A DNA stretch of 64,000 bases from Warburgia ugandensis. Lineage: Eukaryota; Streptophyta; Magnoliopsida; Canellales; Canellaceae. Each line of letters opens with the position of its first letter. The stretch's first letter is position 1. The stretch covers positions 23,388,445 through 23,452,444 of the forward strand of contig CP141132.1 in the NCBI GenBank assembly GCA_035236585.1, in the 5' to 3' direction. Position numbers and translations under genes: made by a program. Below are positions 1-13,139 of the stretch, piece after piece. Below the pieces are notes generated by a model. It was given only the letters and a program-made list of their open reading frames with translations. It was not told where the DNA came from and did not search any database.

Positions 1-774
1 ATTATCATCAAAATCTTTTGATAACTCGGTTGAATTCATTTCCCTATCATATTCATGTTATGTTTCTCTTAATCACATAATATGGCACTTGTATACATCT
101 TTTGATTTGCTCCATAATACTCAGGTAGTTATTAGTCGATAGCACTTCACTCTTCATAAGACTCCAATTAAGGTATCCAAAATTGAGCTAAGTCCTTCAG
201 GGTCCATACCTTTGTGACCTAGTACGAGTCACAGTTACCTCCTAATATCATCTTGCATTCTCATCCCTCTTAGATTATCATCAACATCTTCTCAAAGTCT
301 ATCTTTTACATCCCCTATCATACTTATATCATATCCTTGTGATAGTGTACTCATATTCTGATATTCTTTATGATGGTAAGATAGCCATCTAGGTTCTTCA
401 ATTTTCTCACCTTTGATGAGATTACTTTATTACAGGTCAGAACTATCTACTAACAAGTTCACCAACATCTTCATTCATCATTCTCATCATAATCTAATTT
501 ATATATGAGTTTCCCTGTTTGCACCACTACACAACAATCCTTATTGATAAGATTTAAGCCATCCAATATCTAAGTAATTGCTAGACCCATCTCCTTTTCA
601 ACCTATTTGTTTATGGTGAAATGCCTTGAGCATTAATATTGTAATCCTCAAATAGAAGTAGTCATCTCTACTGCTCCTATTTATACTACTTATTCTTGAT
701 TTTCTCTATTGTCTATCACCCTTGGACATGCTGGACAGGTTGTGAAAGGATAAAACCTGGGCTCTGATACCAAC
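1..774 (-). mobile_element. Element Z: 5' internal leader of a minus-strand Ty3/gypsy element (cut by window start)
   Basis: This stretch follows the primer-binding site of the LTR at 775-3557 when read on the minus strand, so it is the start of the element's interior. No gag-like reading frame is recognisable in the 760 bases visible, which fits an untranslated leader. The rest of the element, including its other LTR, lies left of the window. The assignment rests on the LTR end plus primer-binding site, not on protein homology. Confidence 0.7.
761..772 (-). promoter_or_regulatory. Primer-binding site of element Z (initiator tRNA-Met type)
   Basis: Read on the minus strand this is TGGTATCAGAGC, the 12 bases complementary to the 3' end of plant initiator tRNA-Met that primes chromovirus and many copia reverse transcriptions. 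It starts two bases after the LTR end (..GTCACA, then GT). It shows that the LTR at 775-3557 is the 5' LTR of an element running leftwards and not a solo LTR. Confidence 0.9.
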
Positions 775-3557
775 TGTGACGACCCGGGTTTTCCCATGCA
801 TTTTTTAAATGCAAGATCTAATTCCTAAGGCGGGATGCATCCCTATTTGAAAACTATTTTATGAAAAACATGCAATGCAGCAAAAAATCTTTAGTTTTAA
901 ACTCATTTTGAAAACCCCGAGTGTCATTTACTTTCACAATAACCAAAGTAGTTTTTGAAAAACTTTAGAAATCATAAATGTTTTCCCAGGTCTATCTAGT
1001 CACAGCTCACAGCCCAACTGTAATTAAATACAAATACATGTCCAAAGGGTAGAGTGTTTACTTACATGTATAATTGTCTCTTTTTTATTTACTTGCTCGT
1101 AGCACTAACATCTCCTAAGGCGTCTTTTGTCACGCGCGTATCCTGTCCTTAAGTGCTTACTTGTGTCTGAAAAATGTTAAGGATGGGGTGAGTATATACT
1201 ATACTCAATAGGAGTCTATCACTACTAGTTTTGCAATGCATGCTATGTTTAAAATCATATGCTCTTTAAAACATGTGCATGTTTGAACACTCATGTTCAA
1301 TATCGATATTAAAAACCATTGTCAAACGGGAATACTAATGACTTAAAGAATCGCATAATCCAAGTCGAAGTATCATATATATATATATCATAAACATAAT
1401 GATATGCATAAGATGCTTAACTGAATCCAACTCATGGATATATGGTATGGTCGACCAACCTCCTATCATGCCATATGCATAATGCAAGTAAATCCTCAAA
1501 CCATAGGGCCCACTATGCCCACGACCTCGCCACCGTGTGGTCCCCGGGTACCTGAGGACACTCGGTCATAGCCTCCACAGGGCATATGACACATCGACCC
1601 AGTGCCGTGACACCAGTGGTAGCCCCCTGTACCACATGCAGTCGACGTAGGAACATGCCCTTTTTGGGCGTGGTACCCATTCCACCTAATAGTGGTAGAG
1701 GCTAGGAGGCCAACCCAAACCTCTCGGCATAGCGCCCACGAGCTTATTAGCCCAAATCATATAAGATCAAACAAGCAAAAACCTCTTTTTCAAAACCTGT
1801 CCTCTTTGGGTCCCTCACAACTGCCTGGCCCTTACAACTGCCTACCCAGTGTCTTTTGGGCACTCCAGAGTCTTTTGGTAACCCTCAAGGACAGACAATT
1901 TTTCAAGAACTCAATGCTCACAAATCATGCAATATATGCAATTATTTGCAAAACATATCTATGCATAATGTATTTGTCATATGCATGCTGAATTCGTTTA
2001 TAAGATTAAGTCATGCTGAATTTGTTTATAAGATTAAGTCATGCTAAGCAAATCATATAACTTAAACTTAAAACATGCGTTTTCAAAACAATCATAGGTT
2101 CTTTTAAAAAATCTAGTAGCGATAGAGCACCTACCTCGAAGTCTCCTGGAGTCGCGTCCTTCATCACTCAACCCGTCCCTGGGTCTCATTTATAAACTCC
2201 TGGATATGAATGGATACAAGGAGTCCTTATCAATTTCGATCTATTTTTAGAAAGTAGATCGCTAGATTTACCTTTTAGGGTCCATGGGTCCTTACCTAAT
2301 TCATTGTCAGGCTAGATCCTGTGATGTGGATCTACTATTCAATGGTTAACTCTGTAAAATGTCCTATGATCCTAACTTTATAGTCTCATTAGGTCCACGT
2401 GTCCCAATTCCCAAGACACCCGTCCATCCTGGTTGAACCGCAACCGTTTCTCGTGCGTGCGCTTCCCAAGGGTTGTGCCGGGGACCGCGTTTTGCACGCG
2501 CACATGCATGCTCAAGCGACGCGCTATGACACGCATCCTGGATGGCATTGCACGGACGCACCTTTGGTGTAGCATGGTGCGTCTCAGCTCCCAGGGCACC
2601 CCGTGCATCCTGGTCGAGCCAGGACCCATGCCCCACGTCGCACGCGCACCCGAAGGCCGCACCAGGGACAGTGTACACGCTGTCGTATGCCTGGAACCCG
2701 TCCCAAGGACCCTGTCCCAGGTGCACGTGAAGCATGGCATCCCTGGGACGCCTGGTTCTTACAGGGCTGGCTAGAACCGGCTTCGTCTTCTCCAGCTGGA
2801 AAAACCGACTGAGAAAAGACCAGATCCGGCATGGATCTTGGCCTGGGGAAAGAAAAATGGAGAGAATGGGAAAAACGACTTACCTGGGTAGCATAGGGAG
2901 TGCCTATCGTCGGTGGTGCGTTTCCCTTTGCCGAAAATCTATGTTGTCCGGAACCCATGAAGAAGGGGGAAAACCCCATTGTTGAGCAAGACCGGAAAAG
3001 AGAAGAGAGGGGAATGGGGAGAATGGCCGGCCTAACTCGGGCCTGGCCGTTGCCAAAAATCGTAGGGGAACTAGCTTGAAACGGGTCTTCGATTTTTACC
3101 AGAAACCCAAGTTCCAAATAGCTAGAAAACTCGTGTTTTGAAGAGAGAGTATTTGGGGCTTTTTATAGTCTTGCTATGGTGATGCTGCCAATGGCGATGC
3201 CGCCACTGGCGGTGGCAGAAACCTATGGAAACGGGGTTTCTGGAGAAATTTAGAGGAAGATGATGATGGGGTGCCGTTATCAAAACGGCCCCCTGCGTTT
3301 TCTGTCTTTTTCGTTTTTAGTTTTAATTACAGAAATGCCCCTAATCTTTAAACGGCTGTAACTCCTTTATACGAACTCCGTTTTCAGCGTTCTTTGAGGC
3401 GTTGGATTCCATTTTCCAAGACGCACCTAATGGTACCAAGTTTCCTCACAAATTCCTTCATTTACTATTTTAAATAAAGTAAAACATTTAACATAGTTTA
3501 TTTCCCTTAGAATGTCCAATTTTTGTTAAAAATAGCGTAAATTGCTCGGGTATTACA
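775..3557 (-). mobile_element. 5' LTR of element Z (chromovirus-type, Tekay/Del-like)
   Basis: On the minus strand the LTR begins TGTAATACCCGAGC at 3557 and ends CCCGGGTCGTCACA at 775, about 2.78 kb. The ends and several internal blocks match solo LTRs S1 and S4, for example the block at about 1,500-1,720 around the GTGGTAGAGGC motif. A TATA-like box on the minus strand is at 3157-3168. Reading frames at 2,364-3,117 lie in the GC-rich LTR part and overlap on both strands, so they are not called as genes. Long LTRs and an iMet primer site suggest the Tekay/Del group; the clade is inference. Confidence 0.85.
3157..3168 (-). promoter_or_regulatory. TATA-like box of LTR Z
   Basis: The minus strand reads CTATAAAAAGCC here. 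In the related LTRs S1 and S4 a TATA box lies in the corresponding GC-rich promoter part, which supports this as the LTR promoter. Confidence 0.5.
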
Positions 3558-5860
3558 AGGCAGTGCACTCGAGACATTGGCCAGGAAGCATAGGGATAGA
3601 CTATGCACACGGGAGCCCGTTGTGCGCATGCACAGTGCACCCGCGCATGGAAGCGCTCACACGTGCTGTCCCGGTCGACTAGAATGCGCAGCGCATTCTA
3701 GCATCCATGCACTGTGGGACATCAGTTTATGCCTGTGTAAACCTCTTTTTGCTGGTGCAAACTGATGTAAAATCAGATTTTTTTATCTGGAATGGTTTTT
3801 CTGAGATTCCAGAGGCTACAGAAGCCCGATCTTCGATCTGAAAGTTCCGTTGGAACCGTGTCGATGATGCGGACATAATTTTAGCATTAGAATCTTGATC
3901 TAATCACATCTAGTTAGGTCAAATTCATAAAATAGTACCAAATCACTTAGATACAACCGATCAAAGGGTGATTATGCCTCAGGACTTGAACAACTAGATA
4001 ATATATGATACTAACTAAGGGTCCTAAGGATCAGATCAAGGTGTAAACTATAGATGTACATAAAAATTAACAGATGAACATGAGATAGAACTGATTAATA
4101 ACAAGTGATATTGGGATTAAGGACCAAATCATAAGTAAAGATCTTAGAAAACGATCAAATGGTTGTATCGCCATAGACTCAATTGAGATGAAATAAATAA
4201 CACAAAATTGTACAATGATACTGACAGGTACATCAGAACGTGTGAGCTAAGAGGATTACACGCTTGATTTGGGTTATCTCTCATTGAGGTAGGTGACGAC
4301 ATTTAGTGTTATGTTTTGATTTCTAAAACTTTGCATTATCACAGTATTCATGGTTGATTGTGATTGATTGTCATTTGTTTATTTATTCTGAGATTTTGTG
4401 AGATCCAATGTTTTATGCTACGATCGATATTAGATTTTGATAGTATATTGAATGGGTTTTCATGATCAATTATTTTATGAGATTGATATCGCGTATGTTA
4501 TGTATGATTAGTAATTATCTTTCCTTATTGCATCATTGAGATTGATCGATTTTTATAAAATTGATGGTGGAGGCTTGGTGGCTAGTCCTTTGAGAGGCTA
4601 ACTCTAGGATGAGGGGTGTGCCTTGGGGATTGTAAGCCACGAGTACTCCTGGTTTTACAAGATACATGATTTTCATGCTTTATGATTTATAACGGGTGCT
4701 CTCACCCGATGGATGTTATGCTAAGAGGGAGTAGAGCCAGCCACCCACCCTCCAAAATTGTAATGTAATTTATGATGTGATACACACCTTCCCACAAATG
4801 GTTTCTGGTAGGGGTTTGGTAACATGGATAGTCCACACTACCGGTCTGGGCCTTTCCATGAGAACGAACATTAAGTCTTTAGTTATGGTGTCGACGAGGA
4901 GCGACAGTGGTTGAGACCTTGGAGAGGTTACCACTGCAGCATGATGATCCATACTCTTATTCTGTATGCTTGCATGATGAGCATGAAGATGTTATTATAT
5001 GTTTGGGTGTGATGACACTCAAAGGATTGATATGAGTACTCATGATCTATTATACGAGTGTCATGGGACCCACATACCTTGAGATGCCCTGTTTATTATT
5101 GTATGCTCACTCACATTGGATCATATCATATTTACATCCACGATATTATCATGTTTTATATCCATGAGGGGCATGTTTTATCTCATATGATGTTTTAAGA
5201 CTATATTGGCATTGCTTATGATACTTATATTTTCATGGATAATTGACCTACATATTATATCAACATTGTTATTCAATTTTATTTTCCTTGTTATTACATT
5301 AAATGTCTATTTATTCACACAAGCAATAGGTTGCTGAGGTATTGCTTTGTTTTGCAATGCCTTAGATACCGAGCACGATGGCAGAAAGGGAAAGGCTGTG
5401 GAGGGATAGTGATAGCATTGGGGACCACTTTGATTTGGTTGATAGATAGCTTGACATGAATGATTGATGAACTACAATTTGAACCTATTTTATGGACTGT
5501 ATATCTTTATTAGATGGATTTGATTATGACCTTATATATTATGGACATGTCTTTAAGTATGGTAGAATATTATGATGGACAGACCCTGAGTCACATTATT
5601 ATGTTTTTAGATATTATTGTTTTAAAAATAAAGGCATTGTTGATTTTGATGTTGGGTTTAATATTAGTATTGTCTTACATTATTACTGTGTACTTATATT
5701 ATCTTTTAAATCGTGGTTGTGATGTTTTTGGAAAAAGGAGATAACACTCAGAGGTTTTTAAGTAAATGTTCTAATACAATAATTAATAGAATCTTTTGAT
5801 TTTGGGATCCTGACCATAATTATTATAATAAAAAATATTATAAAAACCCGAGGTGTTACA
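3558..5860 (+). mobile_element. LTR Y, 3' part (related to the Z/S1/S3/S4 families)
   Basis: The stretch ends AAAACCCGAGGTGTTACA at 5860, the end pattern of the other chromovirus-type LTRs here, and integrase-like sequence of element X starts directly after it. Blocks in the same order as in S1 and S4 include the phrase around 3,855-3,880 (a GTGTCGATGATGCGGACA motif) and the tract with GGCTTGGTGGCTAGTCC at about 4,570. The 5' part lies left of the window because element Z is inserted at 3557/3558. The outer TSD cannot be tested. No genes are seen in it. Confidence 0.7.
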
Positions 5861-5983
5861 TATGGTGTTTGAAAATTTAATAAAAAAAATATGGTCTTAC
5901 CCATAAAATTGTTATCCCTCATCCTCCTTAGACCAGTGGACAAGTAGAAGTATCTAATAGAGAAATAAAGTGTATTTAAGAAA
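5861..5983 (+). pseudogene. Integrase core fragment of element X, part 1 (Athila/Tat-like)
   Basis: A short piece of Ty3/gypsy integrase lies between LTR Y and element A. In two frames, separated by a one-base frameshift near 5,893, it reads VFENLIKK, then YGLTHKIVIPHPP, a stop, and TSGQVEVSNREIKCI. This corresponds to the conserved integrase core with the HPQTSGQVEVSNRE-type motif. A stop follows and the frame breaks off at element A. The next part of the same integrase resumes at 13,140. The upstream polymerase region should lie left of LTR Y, outside the window. It is decayed and not functional. Confidence 0.8.
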
Positions 5984-6947
<964 letters not shown>

Positions 6948-6960
6948 CATCCCCCAACCA
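6948..6960 (-). promoter_or_regulatory. Polypurine tract of element A
   Basis: The minus strand reads TGGTTGGGGGATG immediately before the LTR start TGTTAAG. The block just upstream (ACTAGCAAAATGCTG) is also found before the LTRs of X and W, which supports it as the conserved plus-strand priming site. Confidence 0.8.
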
Positions 6961-7512
6961 GCATTTTGCTAGTCTCGAGCAAAACATGCAAAAAACTAAT
7001 TTTCAAATTTTTAAAAATTATTTTCAAGTCAACTCCACTTTTTTCTATTACAATTGTCTTCAATAAATCTATCAGCTTTGGAATACTAATAAAAATGAAT
7101 GAAGAATTCAAAACCCTACCCAAGCTCAGATCTCAGAGTGAGTGTGTGAGTGTATAGTCTGCATATAGAATAATCTTTATCTCTAAGTAGACTTCTAACT
7201 TTTGAACTCTATCTGAAATATGTTTTGACCTCAATCCTCACTAATGACAAACACTCTAAAATAAAATCTCTTAGATAAAGGTTTCAAATCATATCTTTCT
7301 TTTAAATATATGAATGAAGTCAATAAAAGAAAATTTATCTCACATATAGTTATGAAGAACGGGAGTTACTAAGGAATTTTATTTTTGATCCCTTTAAAAA
7401 TGATAAGATGTCATTACCTTTGAATATTTAGAAATACGACTCTTTAAATCCTATCTTTTCATCCCCTCATCAAGACTATATTTCTCCTAGAATTAATAGA
7501 TTTTCACCTGAG

Positions 7513-7527
7513 ACGAAACGTAAGCTT
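7513..7527 (-). other. Conserved 3' UTR box, copy in element A
   Basis: The minus strand reads AAGCTTACGTTTCGT. The same box occurs in X (14,927), W (32,216) and V (38,770), always in the 3' untranslated region at a similar distance before the LTR. Its function is unknown. Confidence 0.7.
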
Positions 7528-7670
7528 AGGACAAGGTACAAAAGAAAGGGTATAAAGGGTATTCAAAATTTCTTCAAAAATAAGTAAAGGTCTTATAAAG
7601 TTGACAATTCTTCTTTACTTTGCTGAAGTGAATATTTCTTTTTCTACTTTTCTCTGCATTTTTCAAACTT

Positions 7671-7674
<4 letters not shown>

Positions 7675-7725
<51 letters not shown>
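7675..7725 (+). repeat. (TC)n microsatellite, about 25 units
   Basis: A simple dinucleotide run in the 3' untranslated region of element A. Confidence 0.97.
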
Positions 7726-7731
<6 letters not shown>

Positions 7732-8090
7732 CCAACACTTTTGAATCACTTTGAAGAAGATTTCTTTTCTTGATATTCACTTTTCTACTTTCATTGAAAC
7801 TTAAAAGTATTTCTTCGTTCATCTCTAACTTATCAACTTAGACTATGTATATATAACTGTGTGTACAAATGTGATCTGAGATTTAGCTTTCTTAGGATAC
7901 TTTAGAAAATGAGTAAAATGATGAATAAATCATATTTGGTTCCATTAATAAGCCAACGTTATCTAGACTATACTTTAGAAAATCAAATTCTAATCATAGT
8001 GTGGGCATTGATTTTAAAAATCTTAATTTTTTAGCAAATTTTTCATTTTTTTAAATTAAGAGAAAATTTAGATTTTGCTAGAATTCTAAA

Positions 8091-8123
8091 CCCCCAACTG
8101 GAAAGAAACATTGTCCTCAATGT
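8091..8123 (-). other. Conserved G-rich post-coding motif of element A
   Basis: The minus strand carries ACATTGAGGACAATGTTT followed after a few bases by AGTTGGGGG. Similar motifs stand at the end of the coding part in X (13,875), W (31,431) and V (37,781). It is typical of the end of the coding region in plant Athila/Tat-like elements. Confidence 0.75.
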
Positions 8124-8312
8124 TTAAAAAGTGATGATAATGCATTGAGAAATGAAGAAATTGGAGATGCAGAAAAGAAAAGAAAAGTTCTAAAAAACTA
8201 AGGTACATAATTATTACAGATGAAAAATTTTTAGAGGATTTTTTTTTTTTTTACTATCTTTCAATTTTGAATTTTATCATAGGGCAAGATAAATATATCT
8301 TCAGGATGCTTC

Positions 8313-9000
8313 TCATAATAAGAAAATTGTGGGAGCTTGATGTAGCCTTTGTGGAAATGGAGCAAGGATGTCATATGGCTTAGTGGGTGGGAAATTTTCT
8401 TTATCAACTATCTCAATCCTTTTTGGACCAAATTTCTCAATTATTTTACCACTATGAAGAATGATAACTACCTTTATTAGTTCCATGTTTGTAATTGAAG
8501 AATTAATTTCTCCTACCATAATTATTTCATCAAGATTTTCATTTGGTAGGATTGGACATTGCCCTTTATCAATGATCTACAGCATTTAGGACACCATGTC
8601 CTTCAATTCAATCATAAACTCTTTGTTCTCTTTTAATTGGGCTTTAATTTGAGCAATTTTCTTCTTCAAGTATTGCATGACTTGATAAAAGTTATCCTCC
8701 ACTTTCCTCTTACGTGGAGGAAGGTAAGGTCCAGGAGCAAGTGGTCCTTGTTTTTGGTGATAGGGTTGGTCATGGACCTTATTTCAGACATTAACAGTAT
8801 ATTCATTTCTCTGACTGACAGTAGGATGACTACTCCAATTGGAATTATATGTCTCTAAAGATGGGAAAAAATTCTGCTCATAAGAATGTATTGATTCATG
8901 AATTGCATCCTAAAATGCAAGAGCGATGGGACATTCTTGAGTAAGGTGTGTATTACTTTCATAAATATCACACACGAAATTTTTTCACATTTCCATGGCC
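8313..9000 (-). pseudogene. Element A: gag C-terminal part (zinc-knuckle remnant and proline-rich linker)
   Basis: On the minus strand a decayed nucleocapsid zinc knuckle is visible near 8,920-8,990 (CDIYESNTHLTQECP, in the style C-x-x-x..H..C). It is followed by the asparagine- and proline-rich gag tail and a linker ending PFPQRLHQAP near 8,330. In Athila-like elements this PFPQRL motif precedes protease and the rest of pol. Here the next recognisable element is the post-coding G-rich motif at 8091-8123, so pol is absent. Several stops and frameshifts are present. Confidence 0.75.
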
Positions 9001-9106
9001 TCAACTATTCTATCTAAGGATTCTATTTTCATATCATCTTTTTTAGTCATAGCATATATTCCTCCCCTAGTGGATGTGGTGGTGGACTTAGGCTTGTTTG
9101 GGTAAC

Positions 9107-10057
9107 CTACTTTTTCCAAATCGGCCCAAGTTTGTGCACTCGCTGCCAACCATTCCAAATGCTCTTGCCCTCTTTAAGTTGTTTATTTAAGAAATTGCCA
9201 TTGCGCATCGTTTCAACAAATTGGAGCATATCAAAATTAAGTCCTTCATAAAAGAAGCTAAAGATATGCCAAAGTTTGTATCCATGATGTGGACAAGTTA
9301 ACAATAATTCCTTGAATCTTTCCTAACATTGATAGAAATTTTCTTTATTCTTATGGGTAAAATTCATTATATTTCAAGGGAGAGCATTTGTCTTATGTAT
9401 AGGAAGAACTTATTCAAGTACTTCCTAGTCATTTCTTACCTTGTTTGTATGGAACTGCTGGCAGGGAATGAAACCACATTTTAGCTTTCTCTTTTAAACA
9501 AAAAGAAATAGTTTGAGTCTTACCATGTCTAATTTGATGTTTTCTGTATGTTGGGTTATGCACACTTCATGGATATCTTTTAAATGTAGATAAGGATTCT
9601 CACTATTCAACCCATAAAATTTAGGAAGTAATTGTATTACTCCCACCTTTAATTCAATCATACTGGCATTTGGCAATAAAAGTATGCATAAAGATATGCC
9701 GGTATAATTAGGTTGTAAATAGTCTTGTAATGTTCTCCTACGAGGATTTTGGGTATGCCAATTATCATCATGTGTTCTAAGTTGGTCCCATTCCCTATTA
9801 TATTCTCTTCTCCTATTTCCATGTAGTAAAGAATGATTCCTCCATGGATGTATATTATCATTAAATAGAGGTGGAGGATCATCAACATCAAAGAGAGGAT
9901 TGCTTGTCCATGAGGAAACATTATCATTATCTAAGATGAAAGGTGGTTCATCATTATTAAGGAGGGGACTATTTTTCCATGGGAAAATATCTTCTCTGTT
10001 AATGCTGGAGTGTAAATTACAATTTTGATCAATGTGTAGATTTTTCATAGAATGCAA
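9107..10057 (-). pseudogene. Element A: gag capsid region (Athila/Tat-like)
   Basis: The minus strand encodes an Athila/Tat-type gag. The open part 10,057-9,494 (187 codons) includes RRRTLQDYLQPNYTG and the capsid motif VGVIQLLPKFYGLNSENPYL. After stops and frameshifts the region around 9,300-9,420 and the stretch 9,304-9,107 continue with LLLTCPHHGYKLWHIFSFFYEG and FVETMRNGNFLNK. These match the order of the retrotransposon gag family, whose product packages the element RNA in virus-like particles. The reading frame is interrupted, so it is a remnant. No reverse transcriptase or integrase follows it. Confidence 0.85.
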
Positions 10058-11219
10058 CTGACCATGTCTCTTTTTTTCTTTCTTTTTTCTTTTTTGGTGT
10101 TTTTGTTGTTTTTTTAATAGAAAAAACTAACCTATATGATGCAACCTAAATCCCTAGAATGATGCCCAAACAAAGGGCACAATCAAATAATCCTTGAGTC
10201 TAATAATCAACGATATTTTAATTTTTTTAAATTTGTGTGGGGACGATTCTTTTAGATTAGCCTAATCTAATGCTATTCCTCTCTTTCATATTTGACTACT
10301 ACTTACTTGTTAGGTTCTGCTCTAAGGTGGTTAATATAATCCTCGTGTTAGAAGGTGTATAGACCTCAACTAACATTAATAGAAGGCATTGGAAAATCCC
10401 TTGAATTTTAAGACACCCAATATAACTACAGTGCTCAAAAGACATTGGAGTGACAATAGATCATGTCCCATTAACAAGGTCCTACAAGCATGTGACGGCC
10501 TCTATAGATCTCTTCTAATTAATTTTGAATTAATTAAAAATGTAGGGTTGTACGCTTATGGTGATTATCCTAGGTAGGACAAGAGGTGGTGATGAAATCT
10601 ACCCTTGATCTTATGGGGTCGAGTGCCCTTACTAATTAATTTTCATACTTCATTGTAGTTCGATTAACATATAAATCACCTTAAAGCAATAAATGTGCCC
10701 TAAGAATGCAATTAAAAATAATAAACTAATGCAAATACTAAAAATGTAATAATTATCAAATATGCTTTCTATATGCAATTATATTACCAATCAATGCAAA
10801 ATTATTCAAAATGCAGTAATAATAAAAAAATTAAAAAGAGTGAGGGGAACATACCGTGGGGTGAGCCACCTCATCCCACACTTGCCCTGTTTTAATACAT
10901 CCCTTTTAAAATTAAAATGAAAATTAGAAGTTACAATGGGTCGCACTACAAGATTCACTAAAAAAGAAAAAAGAAAATGACTATTTTAGGAATGTAGGAG
11001 AAATTCTATTTATTTGATGAGCCTCCACTTTTCAATTTCTTAAAAAATAAAAATAGCAATAAGTACCAAATTTAGGAAATATAGTGATTATGCACTAAGA
11101 AAATTTAAAATGCACCTAAAAATTCCTAGAATGTTAAAATAATGTAATTCTTAAATTTTTATTTTTTATTCTTTTTATTTTAAATTTTTTTATTAAATTT
11201 TATGAAAACTCCATTTTAC
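10058..11219 (-). mobile_element. 5' leader of element A
   Basis: An AT-rich non-coding stretch between the primer-binding site and gag. A block at about 10,300-10,530 matches, by eye, sequence at 43,860-44,110 within solo LTR S3, and in inverted form the leader of W at about 29,400-29,650. No coding content is supported. Confidence 0.65.
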
Positions 11220-11242
11220 GTCCCCAGCAAAAGAACCAAAAA
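11220..11242 (-). promoter_or_regulatory. Primer-binding site region of element A
   Basis: On the minus strand, six bases after the LTR end (..AATCA), the sequence reads TTTTGGTTCTTTTGCTGGGG. This is the position and general form of Athila/Tat primer sites (TGGCGCCGTTGCCGGGG-like), but it differs at several bases. The priming tRNA cannot be named with confidence. Confidence 0.6.
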
Positions 11243-12364
11243 CTTATTGATTATTTTATCACAAGTACATGGGCTATTGTGGTATAGTTTATGCAAGTAC
11301 ATGTCGATCGCACGAGGACTCGACATGAAAAGATGGAATTTAAATAAAATTTAATTGTCCAAAAATTAAAGAAAATAACAAAAATTTACTAATAGTGAAG
11401 TAAAAATTCTAATCTATTTAACTGATGAAAATTATAGAACTCCAAATTCAAAAGGACTAAAAAATAACTAAAAAACACATAAAATCTACTTTTCTAGCTT
11501 GATCACGGCCAATTTCTTCATATCAATGTTGATCAACCTTCATCAATCTCTCCAACATGTCCCTGATTAAAGATGCAAAGGATGAATTGTTTAAATTCCC
11601 CAAAATTTTGATGATCTAGGCTAAATAATAATTTTGGATTTTGGATGACTTAGATTGATTTTTGGATTTCAACTTGAAGATTAGAGACATTGGATAAGCT
11701 AAGAGATGTCCTAAGAACAAAATCTGAAGATTAATTGAAAATATAATGAGTAATAGATTAGGAAATAGAGAGATCCTATTTGTTAAGATTAACAGTTGAT
11801 TAGGGTAACCTTAATCAAATTGGATCTGGATTATATAGTTCCTTGATAGACAAAACATGGATAAATAAAAACTGGAATAAGATAAATGGGATGTAAAGGG
11901 AATTTGAATTAAAGACCAAAGGACATAAATATAATTTAAGGGAAAATTTGATTTTAAACAAAAAAAAAAGAAGAGAAACTTTGCCTGAGAAGGATGATGA
12001 ATAGTAGGGGAGATGAGAAGAGGGGAAGAGGGGAGTTGAGGAGAAAATAGGGAAAACCCAGATTGGGTTTTCTCTATTTCAACTCGTGGGAGCGTAGCAG
12101 AGGTGAGAAGCTGAGGTAGGGTGTTGCCTCAAAGAAATAAAGAAAAGAGAGCAAAAAGGCACTGAAGCGAAGAGCAATACAGTTTTGCTTGCGTGACAGA
12201 GAGAAAGAGGGCTTGCCGGTGCGAGGGAGAGAGGAGTTGGGCATCACCGGTGAATAGAGAGGAGAAGAGGGGGAGAAGGGAAAGGGCGGTGATGGTGCGG
12301 TGAATAGGAGAAGCTGGAGAAACAGAGAATGAGTGGGTGAAAGACAGAAGCAAAGAAAAAAGAA

Positions 12365-12476
<112 letters not shown>

Positions 12477-12583
12477 GAAGGGGAAGGTGGTGAAAGGGAT
12501 GGTGCTAATTGGTTCTCCTGACTTGCGTAGGCGAGTTGGGGTAGTGAAGACAGGGTGAAGTCCCCCTGTTGTCAGGTACTAGG

Positions 12584-12586
<3 letters not shown>

Positions 12587-12626
<40 letters not shown>
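12587..12626 (+). repeat. (GA)20 microsatellite, second tract in LTR A
   Basis: The corresponding position in the 3' LTR (about 6,418-6,430) has only about six units, so this tract changed length after the element inserted. Confidence 0.95.
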
Positions 12627-12627
<1 letters not shown>

Positions 12628-12677
12628 CATGCGAGAGAGAGCGGGTGTGGAGAGGGAAGAAGAGAGGAGAACCAAGA

Positions 12678-12691
12678 GGGGGGGGGGGGGG
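12678..12691 (+). repeat. Poly-G run of 14
   Basis: Fourteen consecutive G. The matching 3' LTR position has five G. It could be true slippage or an assembly or sequencing weak point. Confidence 0.9.
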
Positions 12692-13139
12692 CGCGGGGTT
12701 AGGTTTGCCCAGTATTTTTAAGAGGGAGAGATGGTGGGAGAAAGAGGGGAGGTGGTAAAACTACCTTCTACCTTTTAATTTTCTTTGTTTCCTACTCTCC
12801 TTGGTTTCCTCTTTAATTTGTTTCCCAATTCTCTCTTGATCCATCTTACTTTGTGATGTTCTTTAAGGTGATCTACCACCTTTGATTTTGATTTGAGTCA
12901 TCCAAGCCACAATCTAGTCGATCAACAAAACATAAGACTATATTAGAATAATCTAAACCATACATTACACATTAGCTTAACTTTAATGATCATCTGACCA
13001 TTAAATTTCGAAAATAAATGGTTGGATGGTCAATTAGAGCTAAAATTCATATTTTATCTAAAATTGCAAAACTAATCACTTAGATGATCTAATTGGATGC
13101 TAAATTTAGGATATTTGGGCCAAAATTAAACACTTAACA

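Larger units (their letters stand above)
6961..8090 (-). mobile_element. 3' untranslated region of element A
   Basis: Non-coding sequence between the conserved G-rich motif at 8091-8123 and the polypurine tract. It aligns in order with the 3' regions of X, W and V. It holds a (TC) microsatellite at 7675-7725 and the conserved box at 7513-7527 (minus strand). No protein reading frame is supported. Confidence 0.75.

Noticed and set aside
2364-3117. Several overlapping open frames on both strands (60-177 codons)
   Set aside because: They lie in the GC-rich part of LTR Z, overlap each other on both strands and show no protein family. GC-rich sequence has few chance stops.
4500-5000. Region rich in TGATTGAT and ATGAT motifs, considered as a satellite
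   Set aside because: The motifs are irregular, and the region aligns in order with related chromovirus-type LTRs, so it is part of LTR Y.
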